DNA from: Ailanthus altissimus
Taxonomy: Eukaryota; Streptophyta; Magnoliopsida; Sapindales; Simaroubaceae
NCBI GenBank assembly: GCA_946807835.1
Contig: OX327697.1
Coordinates: 15,572,001-15,636,000 of the forward strand
DNA: 64,000 nucleotides
Direction: 5' to 3'
In this document: one piece after another, positions 1-17,287 of the stretch
How positions within the stretch are numbered: position 1 is the first letter of the stretch
How the letters are laid out: each line of letters opens with the position of its first letter
The notes under the pieces: model-generated
Told to the model about the DNA's origin: nothing
The model's database searches: none
The model's input: only the letters and a program-made list of their open reading frames with translations
Program-made: the position numbers and the translations under genes

Positions 1-59
1 ACTTTTTAAAGAGCTCTTTTCTTAGGCATGATGCTAAAACTTTGCCATCTACTTTGTGA

Positions 60-262
60 TTGGGCTTCTCACTTGGGTATGGCACCAAGGTGAGAGATCT
101 ATCCATTCACTCTATGAGTGGCCATTTTGCTTAGCTATAATGTAAGGTAAGAAATTTTAGCCATTCATTATATAAGTGGGCATCTTGCTTTAGTATAGCA
201 CAAGGACAAAGAATTTTTAGCCATAGATTATATGAATGGGGATCTTATATGAATACACTGTA
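60..262. repeat. Three imperfect ~60-bp tandem repeats
   Basis: About three diverged copies follow each other. Each carries a variant of ATTTTAGCCATTCATTATAT followed by a short GGGCATCTTGCTT-like block and an ATAGCACAAGG-like block. The array lies beyond the integrase end of the adjacent minus-strand gypsy relic, so it may belong to its 3' untranslated region. Confidence 0.5.
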
Positions 263-631
263 CTTAGGGTATAAAGTGCTTACCTACCACTTAGAGGATA
301 AGTTTAGCTTTTATTGCTCTCTACGAGTAAAAGACGTATATAAAGCTTTTATTTGACCTAAGTATGTATGCCACACTTATTTTAATGAACAATAATACCT
401 AGCTGTAGTAATGCTAAGCTATTTATTATTGATAAGGTTGTGGAGTTCTTTTCATTCTATTATAGCTCGGCGGTCGTAATCGTTATTATAGGCTTCTATA
501 ATAATATATTAGCCTTTTCACTATAGCATGGACTTGAAGGGTGAAGCCTTATTTTTCTTGATATGCTCAACCACCATTAGTACGAGATCACCCATGTTAA
601 TACCCTTGTCTTTTATGGACTTGGCGTATGC

Positions 632-689
632 TTCAATTATTCTACGTTGGTATAATGCCTTTCAATTATTCTACGTTGGTATAATGCCT
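632..689. repeat. Perfect 29-bp tandem duplication
   Basis: The 29 bases at 632-660, beginning TTCAATTATTCTACG, are repeated exactly at 661-689. The duplication lies in the integrase C-terminal part of the gypsy relic. Perfect identity inside otherwise decayed sequence suggests a recent slippage event. Confidence 0.9.
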
Positions 690-3600
690 TACGCCTTTAA
701 GTGGCTTTCCATTTTTCATCTATGACCTCAAGTTAGGCTATGAGTTTATCCATAAGAACTAAGGAATTACCTTGTGCGAGTACTACTCTTACCATAGCCT
801 CAAACAGCACGACTGACATTATGGCTTCAGATTTGCTTGTAGCTTTTACTTGGTCATTACCTTAGGTGTAGTATAATGATGAGCATTTATGCTTGAAGTC
901 ATATCTCCAATGTGCCATAAACATTTTCATTCACAAAAGGTGTGCCATTGTCACTAATAATTTTGTTTGGGATGTCGAAGCAGCATATAATGTGTTTCTA
1001 TAAGAAGTATTATGTAATAACATCGATGCCCTTTTTTAATAGGATTACGTTGACATATTTAAAGAAGTAGTTTGTTGATATTAGTATCCAAATATACCCT
1101 TTAGTAAGTGGATTGATTCGGCTTACCAAATCTATCTCTTAAGTGTGTTATGACTAAGGTTTCATCATGTCTTACAAAGTTGTAGGGTATTGATATTGTA
1201 AATTGGCATGGATTTGTCACTTATGGCATTTTTTAATAAAGTCTTTGGTAACATTATGCATGCTAGACTAGTAGTAATTGAGTTCAAGTAAGCGATAGTA
1301 TAAGTTTTGATTGCTTTGGTGTTCTACACATTCTTTAGCAAAGGTTCCCCGCAATACCTTTTGTGCCTCTTTAAAGTTTAGGTAGCTCAAGGAATCTCCT
1401 TTAAGGCTATTAAGGAAAAGGATACTACTCTTTATAAAATACCACTTGGCAATCTATTTGATCTTGCGATCATTTGTAGAATTGGTTAATAGTGTGCCTT
1501 TTGAGAGGTATTCTATGTAGGGTGTTCATGAATCTTCTTTAGTTATGGTTATGAATACTTTTTCCTTATAGACTATGACCTGAAAATCTAGGCAAGTAGC
1601 CTGTATGACATATGCTTGACTTTTTATTTCTAACCAATGGTATCCATCCCTTTATGCTTTTTTGTATAGGTTGACCATATATTTTATGCCTCAAAACAAA
1701 TTGATGTGTGTCTTATAACAATTGCTACCCCTCTTGCTCATAGATGTAATGAATGAGTATTCCTCTAAGGAATCCTTTATAGAGATTACTTATTACCTAG
1801 GTATAGTCCTTAAGGATCTTAAAATTGAGACTTTCTCTTAGGTTTTACAGTGCTTGGTTGATGGGTTTTTGCCAATCATTTATTATAGCATGGCTTGTAT
1901 TCAACCTTTTTACCTGTAAAAGATTATATTTGTTGAAAATTTTGATCCTGATGCTTATTGAGGCATCTGTATGCTTATTTTTTATTTGCATAATGTGTAC
2001 TGTCATGGCCCATTCGAACATGGCCAATAATTGTTAAACTATAGTTCTACGTGGTTATAAGGCTAGCTCTTGAATAGTAAATTTTCCCTTAATATGCTAG
2101 ATTACCAATTTTGAGTCTCTAATTAATTTAATCCTTTTTGCACTCATCCTCAAAGTGGTGAGTATGTCCATGATTACTGCCTTATACATTGTCATATTAT
2201 TAGTATAAGAAAAATTAAGCTAAAATGAAAAAATAAAGAACTTTCCTTCTAGATCAATGATTATGAAGCCTGCACAGTTAGCCACATGATATTTGAGCCA
2301 TCAAAGTAGAGGTTCCACCAATTTTTTTCCTCATTTATGGCATATGCTCTTTTAAAGAGAGCCCTTAGTATTTCTTCTAGCAAGGGCACTTCTTTTTTTT
2401 GGCAGAAAATATTGCGATCATTTTGATTATAATATGATCTTTAATTGTACTTGAAACCATGTAAGTGATGTCAAATTCTATGAGAATTAGAAGCCATTGT
2501 GCTAGCTTACTAGACAGTACCAATATGAGTAGCAAATATTAAATAAGCTCAATTCTTATCATAAAAGGGAGCGAATGTTCCAAACAATAGTGTTATAGTC
2601 ATTGTGAGGCATATACGAGAGTGAGATAAATGTGTTATATCCTAGAATATCTAGTTTTTACCCCAGATAATTATCGACTGACATAATAGACAGAATACTC
2701 TTACTTTTGATCATCCTTTTGAGCTAATAAGGCATCTATGGTCTTAATTGTAGTAGAGAGATAGATGTGCAATAGCTTCCATTTACTTGGAGCCTTTATG
2801 GTGAGTACTAAGTAGCGTTAGAATTATTAGTTGGATTTTCAAGAAATTTATTTGTTATTCATCCCCCCATTTACATTCGCCACTCTTTTTAGCATGGATC
2901 GAAGTTTAAGATCATGAGACTAAGCCCGAGAATGAATCTTCGGATATAGAAAAGCTTGTTAATCAAGCTTTTCAAGTCTTTTGAGTTGGCATGTAAGCAA
3001 TGCTTTAAATCTTTGTTGGGTCAATGTTATGACACTTTAGTGAATTAGGAAACCAAGGAACATGCCTACTTAGACCTCATAAGCATACTCTTGGGTTTTA
3101 TTTTGAGGCTATATAATCGATGTCACTTGAATACTTTTTCCAATGTACTTAAGTAGCATATTTGACCACCAAATCATCCATATAATCTTTCACTTCTAGA
3201 CACATTAGATTATAGAATACAATAGTCATAGCTCTTTTATAAGTTGCTTTTACATTCTTGTGGCCAATGACCTGAAAGTTTAATAGCAATTACCTACGGA
3301 TGTATAGAATGCAGTTATTTTAGTGTTTAATGGAACCATTATGATCTAGTTGTAGCCCTGAAGCCATCCATAAATGAAAAAGCATATCTTTTCGTAAAGT
3401 GGAATCAATGAGGATATCTATGTCTTGCAATAGGAATTCGTCCTTGGGATAGGCTTTATTAAGATCTTGAAATCAATGCATAAATGGATCTAGCCATTTA
3501 CAAGCACTATTTTGCCCCCTAAGTGGATGCTTAGTGGTTTTAAAAATCCAACAATTATGAGCCTTTTGAATTCTTCTTTGATTTTATGTTCTAAGTCTAG

Positions 3601-3905
3601 ATGGAATCTATAGCATGATTGCTTATCTATTTTAACTTCAAGTTGTACATTAAAGGCATGGCAAACCATCTGGAGATCTAAGCCAGACATGTCCTAATGA
3701 TAGCCCCATGAAAATACATTGCTATACTCTTTTAGGCAAGCATTATTTTCTCCTCAATTAAAATTTGTGCTAACCAATATAGGCTTTTACACCTAGCAAG
3801 CAATGTTTATATCAATATCTTTTAACTCTTCAGTAGTGTTGTGGAACCATCTTACATGCATTTTGTTTTAGATATGTAATGTTATTTTGTGTCATTATAG
3901 CATGT

Positions 3906-4481
3906 ATAATAATATTTTATTTGATTAATAAATTTATTCATACATATATTTAAGCATATATTGATGAACTCATATTTATAAAGTATGTAATTTATGTATT
4001 AGGCATATAATACTAATACAAAAGGTATAGATCATAAGTACTTTATAAATTAAATCTTGTTCGCAATCATTAATGGAAAGAAAAATTCATTATGTAAGGT
4101 TATAGTTTTTATACTTCTTATAATAGATTATTTACCTTAATTATCGAAGTAGAGACTTCAAGTAGAAAAACTAGTGTATATGATACATTGAATTTTGATT
4201 AGGTAAACTAAATATTGTTGATTTTAATTCGCAAAAACTTTAATAAGCTTGATTGACCTTAATCCTCAGCAAGTATTAAACTTACGTTCATAAATTATAC
4301 ATTTTGAGTTACTATGGAGTGAGATCTATATAAATAGCTAAAACCTCGATAGCTTGAAGTATAATTTCATAGGTCAAAATCATTTTTGGCAAAATCATCT
4401 CATCTTACAATAAATTTTGAAAAGTATTAAGAGAATTACTTTTCCAAATCAAAATTTGTAGTTGTTCTTCTTATTATTATT

Positions 4482-4516
<35 letters not shown>

Positions 4517-5040
4517 GTTATGTTTATTTTTATGATATCAATTTCTATAATATTATAATAATAAAATGAATTCACAACACTTTAAAAACATAATTTACCA
4601 AAAACCTAATTGATTCTCCTCACAACTTAATATTTATATAGCATAACAAATAGTGATTATTTTAAAAACTATAATATTACTTGAAATGACCCTATGTTAC
4701 ATATGTCAACTATACATTTCCACCACACTATTATACTTATTTATCAAACATATGTACTAAATTATTTTAAAAAGTGGTTATAGAATAATCTCAGTTTACC
4801 AAATATGTTATAAAATTATTTATAAAATTCATTATTTAACAATTTAAGTGGGAAGCATTTTCTTTTTCCTTTTTACCTTTTTTTTTTAAGAATTCAAAGA
4901 AACCTAAACGTATTATCCTTAACCATATCTCTTCATAATGGTAATTATATTTAAATAAAATTCAAAAGGCATAAATGAACAAGTATGTCTATTTAATAAA
5001 TTATGTTTATCAATTATAACATAATGCCCATTTGTGAATT
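3906..5040. other. AT-rich interval without recognisable gene
   Basis: No convincing coding frame or element terminus was seen. The only clear structure is a compound trinucleotide microsatellite, TTA repeats passing into TCA repeats, at 4469-4516. Confidence 0.6.
4469..4516. repeat. Compound (TTA)n(TCA)n microsatellite
   Basis: About four TTA units run directly into about eleven TCA units. Such a tract is likely length-polymorphic. Confidence 0.95.
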
Positions 5041-5044
5041 CCAA

Positions 5045-5348
5045 ACTAATGGGATTCACTAATAGAGGGTAATAGTATTGTCAAAATATTGAGTTTGTTG
5101 ATATACTTGAGTAGGTTTGAGTAGAATTGAGTTTGGTTTGGTTTGGTTTGTCTAAAATTGAATCTATACCGAACAGATCAATTTCAATAAAATAGAATTG
5201 ATTCATTCCAATAAAAAGGAACCGACACTGAATTAAATATTGGGTCAAAATGAACTAAACCGATTCAGTTTGATTTTTGACTTTTTTAATTTTAATTTTA
5301 ACTTGTTTTTTTCAATTGAACTGTGCCGACTGATTTATAAAAGAAATA
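5045..5348. mobile_element. Possible hAT-like terminal relic
   Basis: Pentamers of the form GGTTT are followed by several ACCGA/ATTGAACCGATT-type motifs in both orientations. This resembles the subterminal regions of the complete hAT element at 33168-36663. No terminal inverted repeat or target duplication could be fixed, so the call is tentative. Confidence 0.25.
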
Positions 5349-5584
5349 ATATTGAACTAACATAAGAATTATTAAAAATAATAAAGGCAGCAAAAATATT
5401 ATAAAGACTATTATTGATGTATTATGTTATGTTATAAATGTTACAGAATAAGTTTTATATAGGTTTTAGGTTAACATGAACAAAGAAATATAAAAATATA
5501 TATATAAGGAAATTATATATAACCTATTTATTATAAAATATATATGGTAAGGATTAATTGTCTTGATTTCACAATATCTTTAAC
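5349..5584 (-). repeat. 3' LTR of the TRIM-like element
   Basis: This is the left copy of the direct repeat. On the minus strand it begins TGTTAAAGATATTG, directly after the polypurine tract. The inner end is well placed; the outer end near 5349 is approximate. Confidence 0.55.
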
Positions 5585-6699
5585 ATACCCCCTTAAACTC
5601 AAGATTGTAGAAACTTGAGGTTAAAAAGAAAATTGATGGTAAGTGTTGAGAGAAAACCACTGTCAGAGAAGGCAATCATTATCAGAGAGAGGCAACCATT
5701 GTCAAAAAGGGGCAATCATTATGACGAGAGATAACCATTATAAAAGAGAGGCAATGTTGTTGGAATGTGACAATGTAGTTGACGAGTAACAATGTTGTCA
5801 GAATGATAAGTGCGATAAAAAGATCAATCGCGATTGCAAACGCGTTGATAGAAAGATAACAAATCAATCGTCGTAAATGCAAGTGTATTGAGAGATTCAC
5901 TCATTAATTTATTTAAAAATTACAAAAATACCCAAAAATAAAAATTTTAAAATGACCCAAATTTTTATGTAAATTATAAGAAAAAAACCTTACAACTTCT
6001 ATAATTTATATAATTAGCTCAAAACTTATTAAAAATAATCAAATACCCCAAAAGTGAGAGAAAATTTCCAGATGACCCAAAGTAGTTTAAAAAAAGTACA
6101 ATATAACCCAAAGACAAATTTTAAAGATTTCAAAGAGACCTTTTTTACAAATCAAATCACTAGACAGACAAAAGAACACCATAGATTGATAGATCTGACA
6201 ACGAGGAATCAAATGGTGTTGCATGTAAATGATAATGCACTGAAAAACGGTTGGGATTTAAGATGGATGACGATAAATGACAAGGAAGTTGAGCAGTGCA
6301 TGAGGGCTGATCTAATGTCTGATTGATGTGATTTCAATTCCATTCGAATTACCGATCAATTCTAAGTGCAGTGAGCTGGGTGATGTATCTTCATTTGCCA
6401 AAAAAGGGCAGGATCTAAGATGGTGGCGATTAACAATAGAATCTTTAGGTGGTGCGTATAGACTACGCAGAACTCCGATTGACATAATTTTGATGGCATT
6501 AAGTCAATTGGCGGTGTCTGAACATCTTGGACTAGGCAATACACAATAACGCGCTGGAAAGGAGGTCAACTGTAAGTGAATAGTAACTAGCGGCAGGTAA
6601 CAATAAGTGAAAAAAAAACTAATTTAGTAAAATTTTGACAAATTGAAAAAAGAAAAAGAGACCCTAAGAAAGAATTGTAACAAACTCTGATACTATATT

Positions 6700-6935
6700 A
6701 GAAAAGATAAAAGCAGCAAAAATACTATTAAGAATACATTTTTTTTAAGTAATAAAGATTACATTATTGATGTATTATGTTATATTACAAATGCTATAGA
6801 ATAAGCTTTTATATAAGTTTTAAGTTAACACAAACAAGGAAACATAAATATATAAAAAAAAAATCAAATATAACCTGTTAACTATAAAATATATATGTTA
6901 AAAGATTAATTATCTTAATTTCGCTACATCTTTAT
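6700..6935 (-). repeat. 5' LTR of the TRIM-like element
   Basis: This is the right copy of the direct repeat. On the minus strand it begins TGATAAAGATGTAGC and ends next to the Met-tRNA primer site. It differs from the left copy by many substitutions and indels, so the insertion is old. Confidence 0.55.
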
Positions 6936-7412
6936 CAAGAACTGAACCAAACTAGCTAGTATATATTCAGGTCAAGTAAGAGAAATTATAATAGACATAT
7001 TATAATTGTGTAAGCTATATTACGAGTTCGATCTAAATTGCTGACCCTTATACATAAGATCAAATTATGGGTCTTCTTATCATTTGCCCATATATAGAAA
7101 AAAAAAAAACATAAGTAGAGTCTGATGCGAAATGGAAACCAAACCAAAAAAGGAATACATTGAGTTGAAATTAAGTAAAGAGAAATCCATTGAGCCATCT
7201 ATTGAAACAAAAGAAGTGTGGTAGTGATTTCTTGAAGTTGTGTTTTTTTTTTCTTCTTTTTATTATTTGAAATGTAAAATAAATCTACTCCTATCTCAAA
7301 GTGACTGAAATTTAAAATTCAAATTTTTTGTAACACTTGGAGAGGTTTTACTAAGTGAAGTAACAATAACACCACATGTCTACACTAATTATGATTGAAG
7401 GGATAAATATAA

Positions 7413-8296
7413 GGGTTAATATTAAGAATACCCCTAAGGTAAGGCTTAATTATTAAAAAAAATTTATGAGTTTGAAAAAGTGACATTAATACCTAAACGT
7501 TTAACAAATTATGCATGAATGTCCTGTCGTTAAGAATATTCCTTTAAAGTTAATAGATTCGCTGTTAATATGCATCAAATAACTAAATTACCCTTCCAAT
7601 ACTGATTTTAAATTTTTATCCTAATAAAAAAATTTAATGAAAAATAAAACACTTAAAATAAATAAATAACAATAATAAAAAAATAAATTAAAAATAATAA
7701 TAACAATAATACAAAATTAAAAAACAAAAACTATTAAAACATAACTGAACTAAAAAAATAATAATAATCTTATCAAAAAATTAATAAAAATTAAAAAAAA
7801 GGCCTCAGATAATGCCTGAGGCAGCTGGCCGGCAAAGGCCACGACTAGATTAAGCCATTCTTGAGGCTATTAACTGTGTCCACCGGCTCGGACTAGTCGG
7901 CAAAGGCTTAATCAAGCCGTGCCTGAGACCACTGGCTGCTGTAGCAATGGCTTGATCTAATCGTTGTTGTAACGGCCTTGGCTGGCCATGCGCAGCGACC
8001 TTGGTTGGCAGTTATGGCCAATGGCTTGATTTAGCCTGTTGTGGCCAGATTAGGCCGATCAGTCATATATTTTTTAAAATATTTTTTGTTTTATTATTTT
8101 AAAAAGTGTTTTAAAAGAGGTTTGGAGGGTGAAATGGCTTTATTATCCTTAAATCTGTTAATTTTAGCAAAAGATTCCTAACAGAGGAGTATCCGTACAT
8201 GTTTTATCAAACGTTTGATTATTAATGTCACTTTTTCTAACTTGTAGGTATTTATATAATTGGGCTTTACCTCAGAGGTATTTATAATAATAATCC
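7413..8296. mobile_element. Non-autonomous Mutator-like element (MULE)
   Basis: The termini are long inverted repeats of about 150 bp. The left end starts GGGTTAATATTAAGAATACC. The reverse complement of the right end starts GGATTATTATTATAAATACC. The alignment continues through GAAAAAGTGACATTAAT, identical in both arms. Flanks 7404-7412 and 8297-8305 are both TAAATATAA, a perfect 9-bp target-site duplication diagnostic of the Mutator superfamily. The 884-bp element has no transposase. Its core is A-rich except for a GC-rich patch at about 7800-8070 that could be captured sequence. Confidence 0.85.
7800..8070. other. GC-rich core inside the MULE
   Basis: This ~270-bp stretch is strikingly GC-rich beside its A/T-rich surroundings. 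It contains several variants of GGCTTGATYTA and GGCCTTGGCTGGCC, and begins with a short palindrome around GCCTCAGATAATGCCTGAGGC-type sequence. All frames carry stops. It may be a fragment of a host gene picked up by the element, as in Pack-MULEs, or a motif expansion. Confidence 0.45.
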
Positions 8297-8305
8297 TAAA
8301 TATAA

Positions 8306-9879
8306 TAAAATAAAATAGATAATATAATAACAACTTAACTAATTTTATTATGCCATGTCAAGTAGTATAAGAGAATTTATTTGATTTAATTTATACATGT
8401 AATATTATTTTTAAATTAATTGCACTTATAAAACTAAAAATATAAAAGTGTATGACTTATTAATTAAGTATATATTTATTTGAATTAAATTTCAGAAGAC
8501 CATCTTGAAATAATAACTTCTGAAAACTTTTTCAATCTTAATAATATATGTCCATTGTAATTTCTCCAAAACAAAAAAGTGGCGTCCAAGCTTGCACAAA
8601 AGAAAAAGAATATCTGATACAATAGTTTTTTTTTCCTTTTATTTTTATATATTTTATTAAAAAGAAAAAACAATCTAAAACTATTTCCCCTCAAGACTTC
8701 AGCTCACTAAAGAAAAGGTCTATGCTTTAGCAAGGTTCTAAGAAACCATACAGCCAAATAACCTTTGGGGATAGTCCCTTAGAGAATATCTAGCCTAAAG
8801 TCCATAATATAATAGTTATATATTAAAGCATCAAAGGACCAAGTCCACAATTGCCCAAGAAGCCTAGGACTAGTATTAGATGAGAGGTGTTTTTGGTAAC
8901 CACCTATTGATGTCCTTGACATCCTTGACATTAACCAGATTAGTTTTCAGTGTTCTAGAGTAATTTATCTAAGTCGAATCGATCGGTCAAATCTCAAGGA
9001 CTAACCTAAAGATGATCATATCATCTTAGGACTTTGGTTGTCCTTATCTTCAAAGTTTTAGAAGTATTTTGAAATTTTTAAATAAGTCATACCCTATAAT
9101 AACAAAGATAATCTAAATTGAGAATCTATGAACATATCCTAATTCTTATAAGATTTAAATGACTAAATACGCACAAACTTATAAAAAGAAGATTAAGTTA
9201 CTAAAAGAAGGATTGACTTTTTGAGAAATTTTTTTTTTCATATTTTGACAATTCAAACTTTTCCATCACTTTATATTATTCTTTTTTCTGATTGTTTTTC
9301 ATTTTTTTATATAGTATTTTATTGTTGACTTAAACATTAAATAATCATTATTAAAGATAACTACTGATATAACCTAATTAAACTTTTTTAATATAAATAC
9401 AACTTTAGAGATTGACGTGTGTTAAATGAGATCGACTTAGGAGATCAAATCACTATTTCAAAAGAAGAAATAAATTTAGCTTGTGGGTCGGAAATTTTTT
9501 AAAATCTACGGCCAACAAAAACAATTCTTGACAGGAAAATCATCCTTACAAAATAAAATGGAAAAATGAAATTGAAATGTTGTAGGTAATTATGTAAAAC
9601 ATAAAAAATGGGGCCAAGATGACAAAATCCAGGAACGGAAAGAGAGCATGGCTGAAACTCGATTCAGCTATGCGTTTAAAGGTGAGGTAGTGAGTGAGGT
9701 GTCACCTTTGCGTAGAAGAGGCGCTAGTCCTGGCTCGCACTGTATGGCTTAAGCGTCGTATTCGCATGTATATTCTGTGACATGACCGGACCATTTCTTT
9801 TTTGCAATTTTCTTAATTACCATAAAATAAAAGGTCAAATCAAAGGACGTTACATGCAAATACCGCACCACCCGTTGGT
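8306..9879. other. AT-rich interval upstream of UGPase
   Basis: No coding region was recognised. A block at about 8700-9480 has a different texture, with phrases such as CTTGACATCCTTGACATTAACC and ATTGACGTGTGTTAAATGAG. It may be LTR debris, but no partner copy lies in the window. The part from about 9500 to 9879 is presumably the upstream regulatory region of UGPase. Confidence 0.45.
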
Positions 9880-9886
9880 TATAAAC
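9880..9886 (+). promoter_or_regulatory. Probable UGPase TATA box
   Basis: TATAAAC lies 136 bases before the UGPase ATG. That would put transcription start near 9910 with a leader of about 110 bases. A second, less canonical TATAGATATA at 9911-9920 could be used instead. The leader downstream is CT-rich and ends in GATCGATCGATCT just before the ATG. Confidence 0.4.
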
Positions 9887-10021
9887 CTTCACATTTTAAA
9901 GAATCTATTTTATAGATATATTCATTGCAACTCACACTCTGCACATTTCACTCTTATACAATCTCTCTTTATTATTTGTTTCGTTCTAGATTCCTCTCTT
10001 ACTCTCAGATCGATCGATCTC

Positions 10022-16885
<6,864 letters not shown>

Positions 16886-17287
16886 GCAACACGCTATTAT
16901 AACTCGGAGAATTCAACTCATCTTGAAGATTGAGGATCAGAGTCTTGTTTTGCTTGTCGGATTTGATTGAAAATTTTATTTTTACTTTATTTTGGTTTCA
17001 TCGTCAGCCTCTACGATGTATCAGTTGCTAAAATATTTGACACTTTTTTTTCAATTATCTAATATAATATAGTGGTTGGTGGAATAGGCAATGTTGGCTA
17101 CAAAACATTCCTGTTATTATCATTTCTACAATATTGGTTGAATAATACAATAAGAATGGAGGTGTTAGCATCACAGAATATAAAGCAGAGCTTTAGTGAC
17201 ATTTTCCTTTGCTTTACTTGTAAATATGGTTGAAAACATCTTGAATTAATGGATGATAGATGACGGTGACTGATATCTGGCTATGAG
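16886..17287 (+). other. UGPase 3' flank
   Basis: T-rich sequence follows the stop codon. AATAAT and AATACAATAAG-like elements around 17148-17158 could serve as plant polyadenylation signals, but the true 3' end cannot be fixed by eye. Confidence 0.4.

Larger units (their letters stand above)
1..3905 (-). pseudogene. Degenerate Ty3/gypsy pol (RT, RNase H, integrase)
   Basis: Read on the minus strand, this is a decayed gypsy polyprotein in the order reverse transcriptase, RNase H, integrase. The N-terminal RT palm is at 3490-3690 and the catalytic YMDD is at 3173-3184, within KDYMDDLVVKY. An RT/RNase H piece reading KLAQWLLILIEFDI lies near 2470-2515. The integrase zinc domain lies at about 1200-1400, with H-Q-S-N, KKCH and K-stop-Q replacing the usual HHCC pattern. 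The integrase core at about 926-983 reads CFDIPNKIISDNGTPFVNE, including the second catalytic Asp. Stops and frameshifts occur throughout, so it cannot be functional. The left end runs out of the window and no LTR pair was found. Confidence 0.85.
5349..6935 (-). mobile_element. Non-autonomous LTR retrotransposon (TRIM-like)
   Basis: Two direct repeats of about 235 bp lie at roughly 5349-5584 and 6700-6935. Both contain GGCAGCAAAAATA-like, TTGATGTATTATGTTAT and AAAATATATATGGTAA-like blocks in the same order. Between them, at about 6687-6698, the plus strand reads ACTCTGATACTA, close to the reverse complement of the initiator-Met tRNA primer site TGGTATCAGAGC. At 5584-5592 the minus strand reads AAGGGGGTATGTTAAAG, a polypurine tract running into the LTR start. 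The element is therefore on the minus strand. The ~1.1-kb interior has no recognisable gag or pol, and the short frames in it match nothing I know. The target duplication is no longer readable. Confidence 0.65.

Noticed and set aside
5134..5151. Telomere-like GGTTT repeats
   Set aside because: The unit is GGTTT without the A of plant TTTAGGG, and only a few copies occur next to hAT-like motifs.
6054..6549. Two adjacent open frames in the TRIM-like interior
   Set aside because: They match no gag, pol or host domain known to me, lie antisense to the element, and are short enough to occur by chance.
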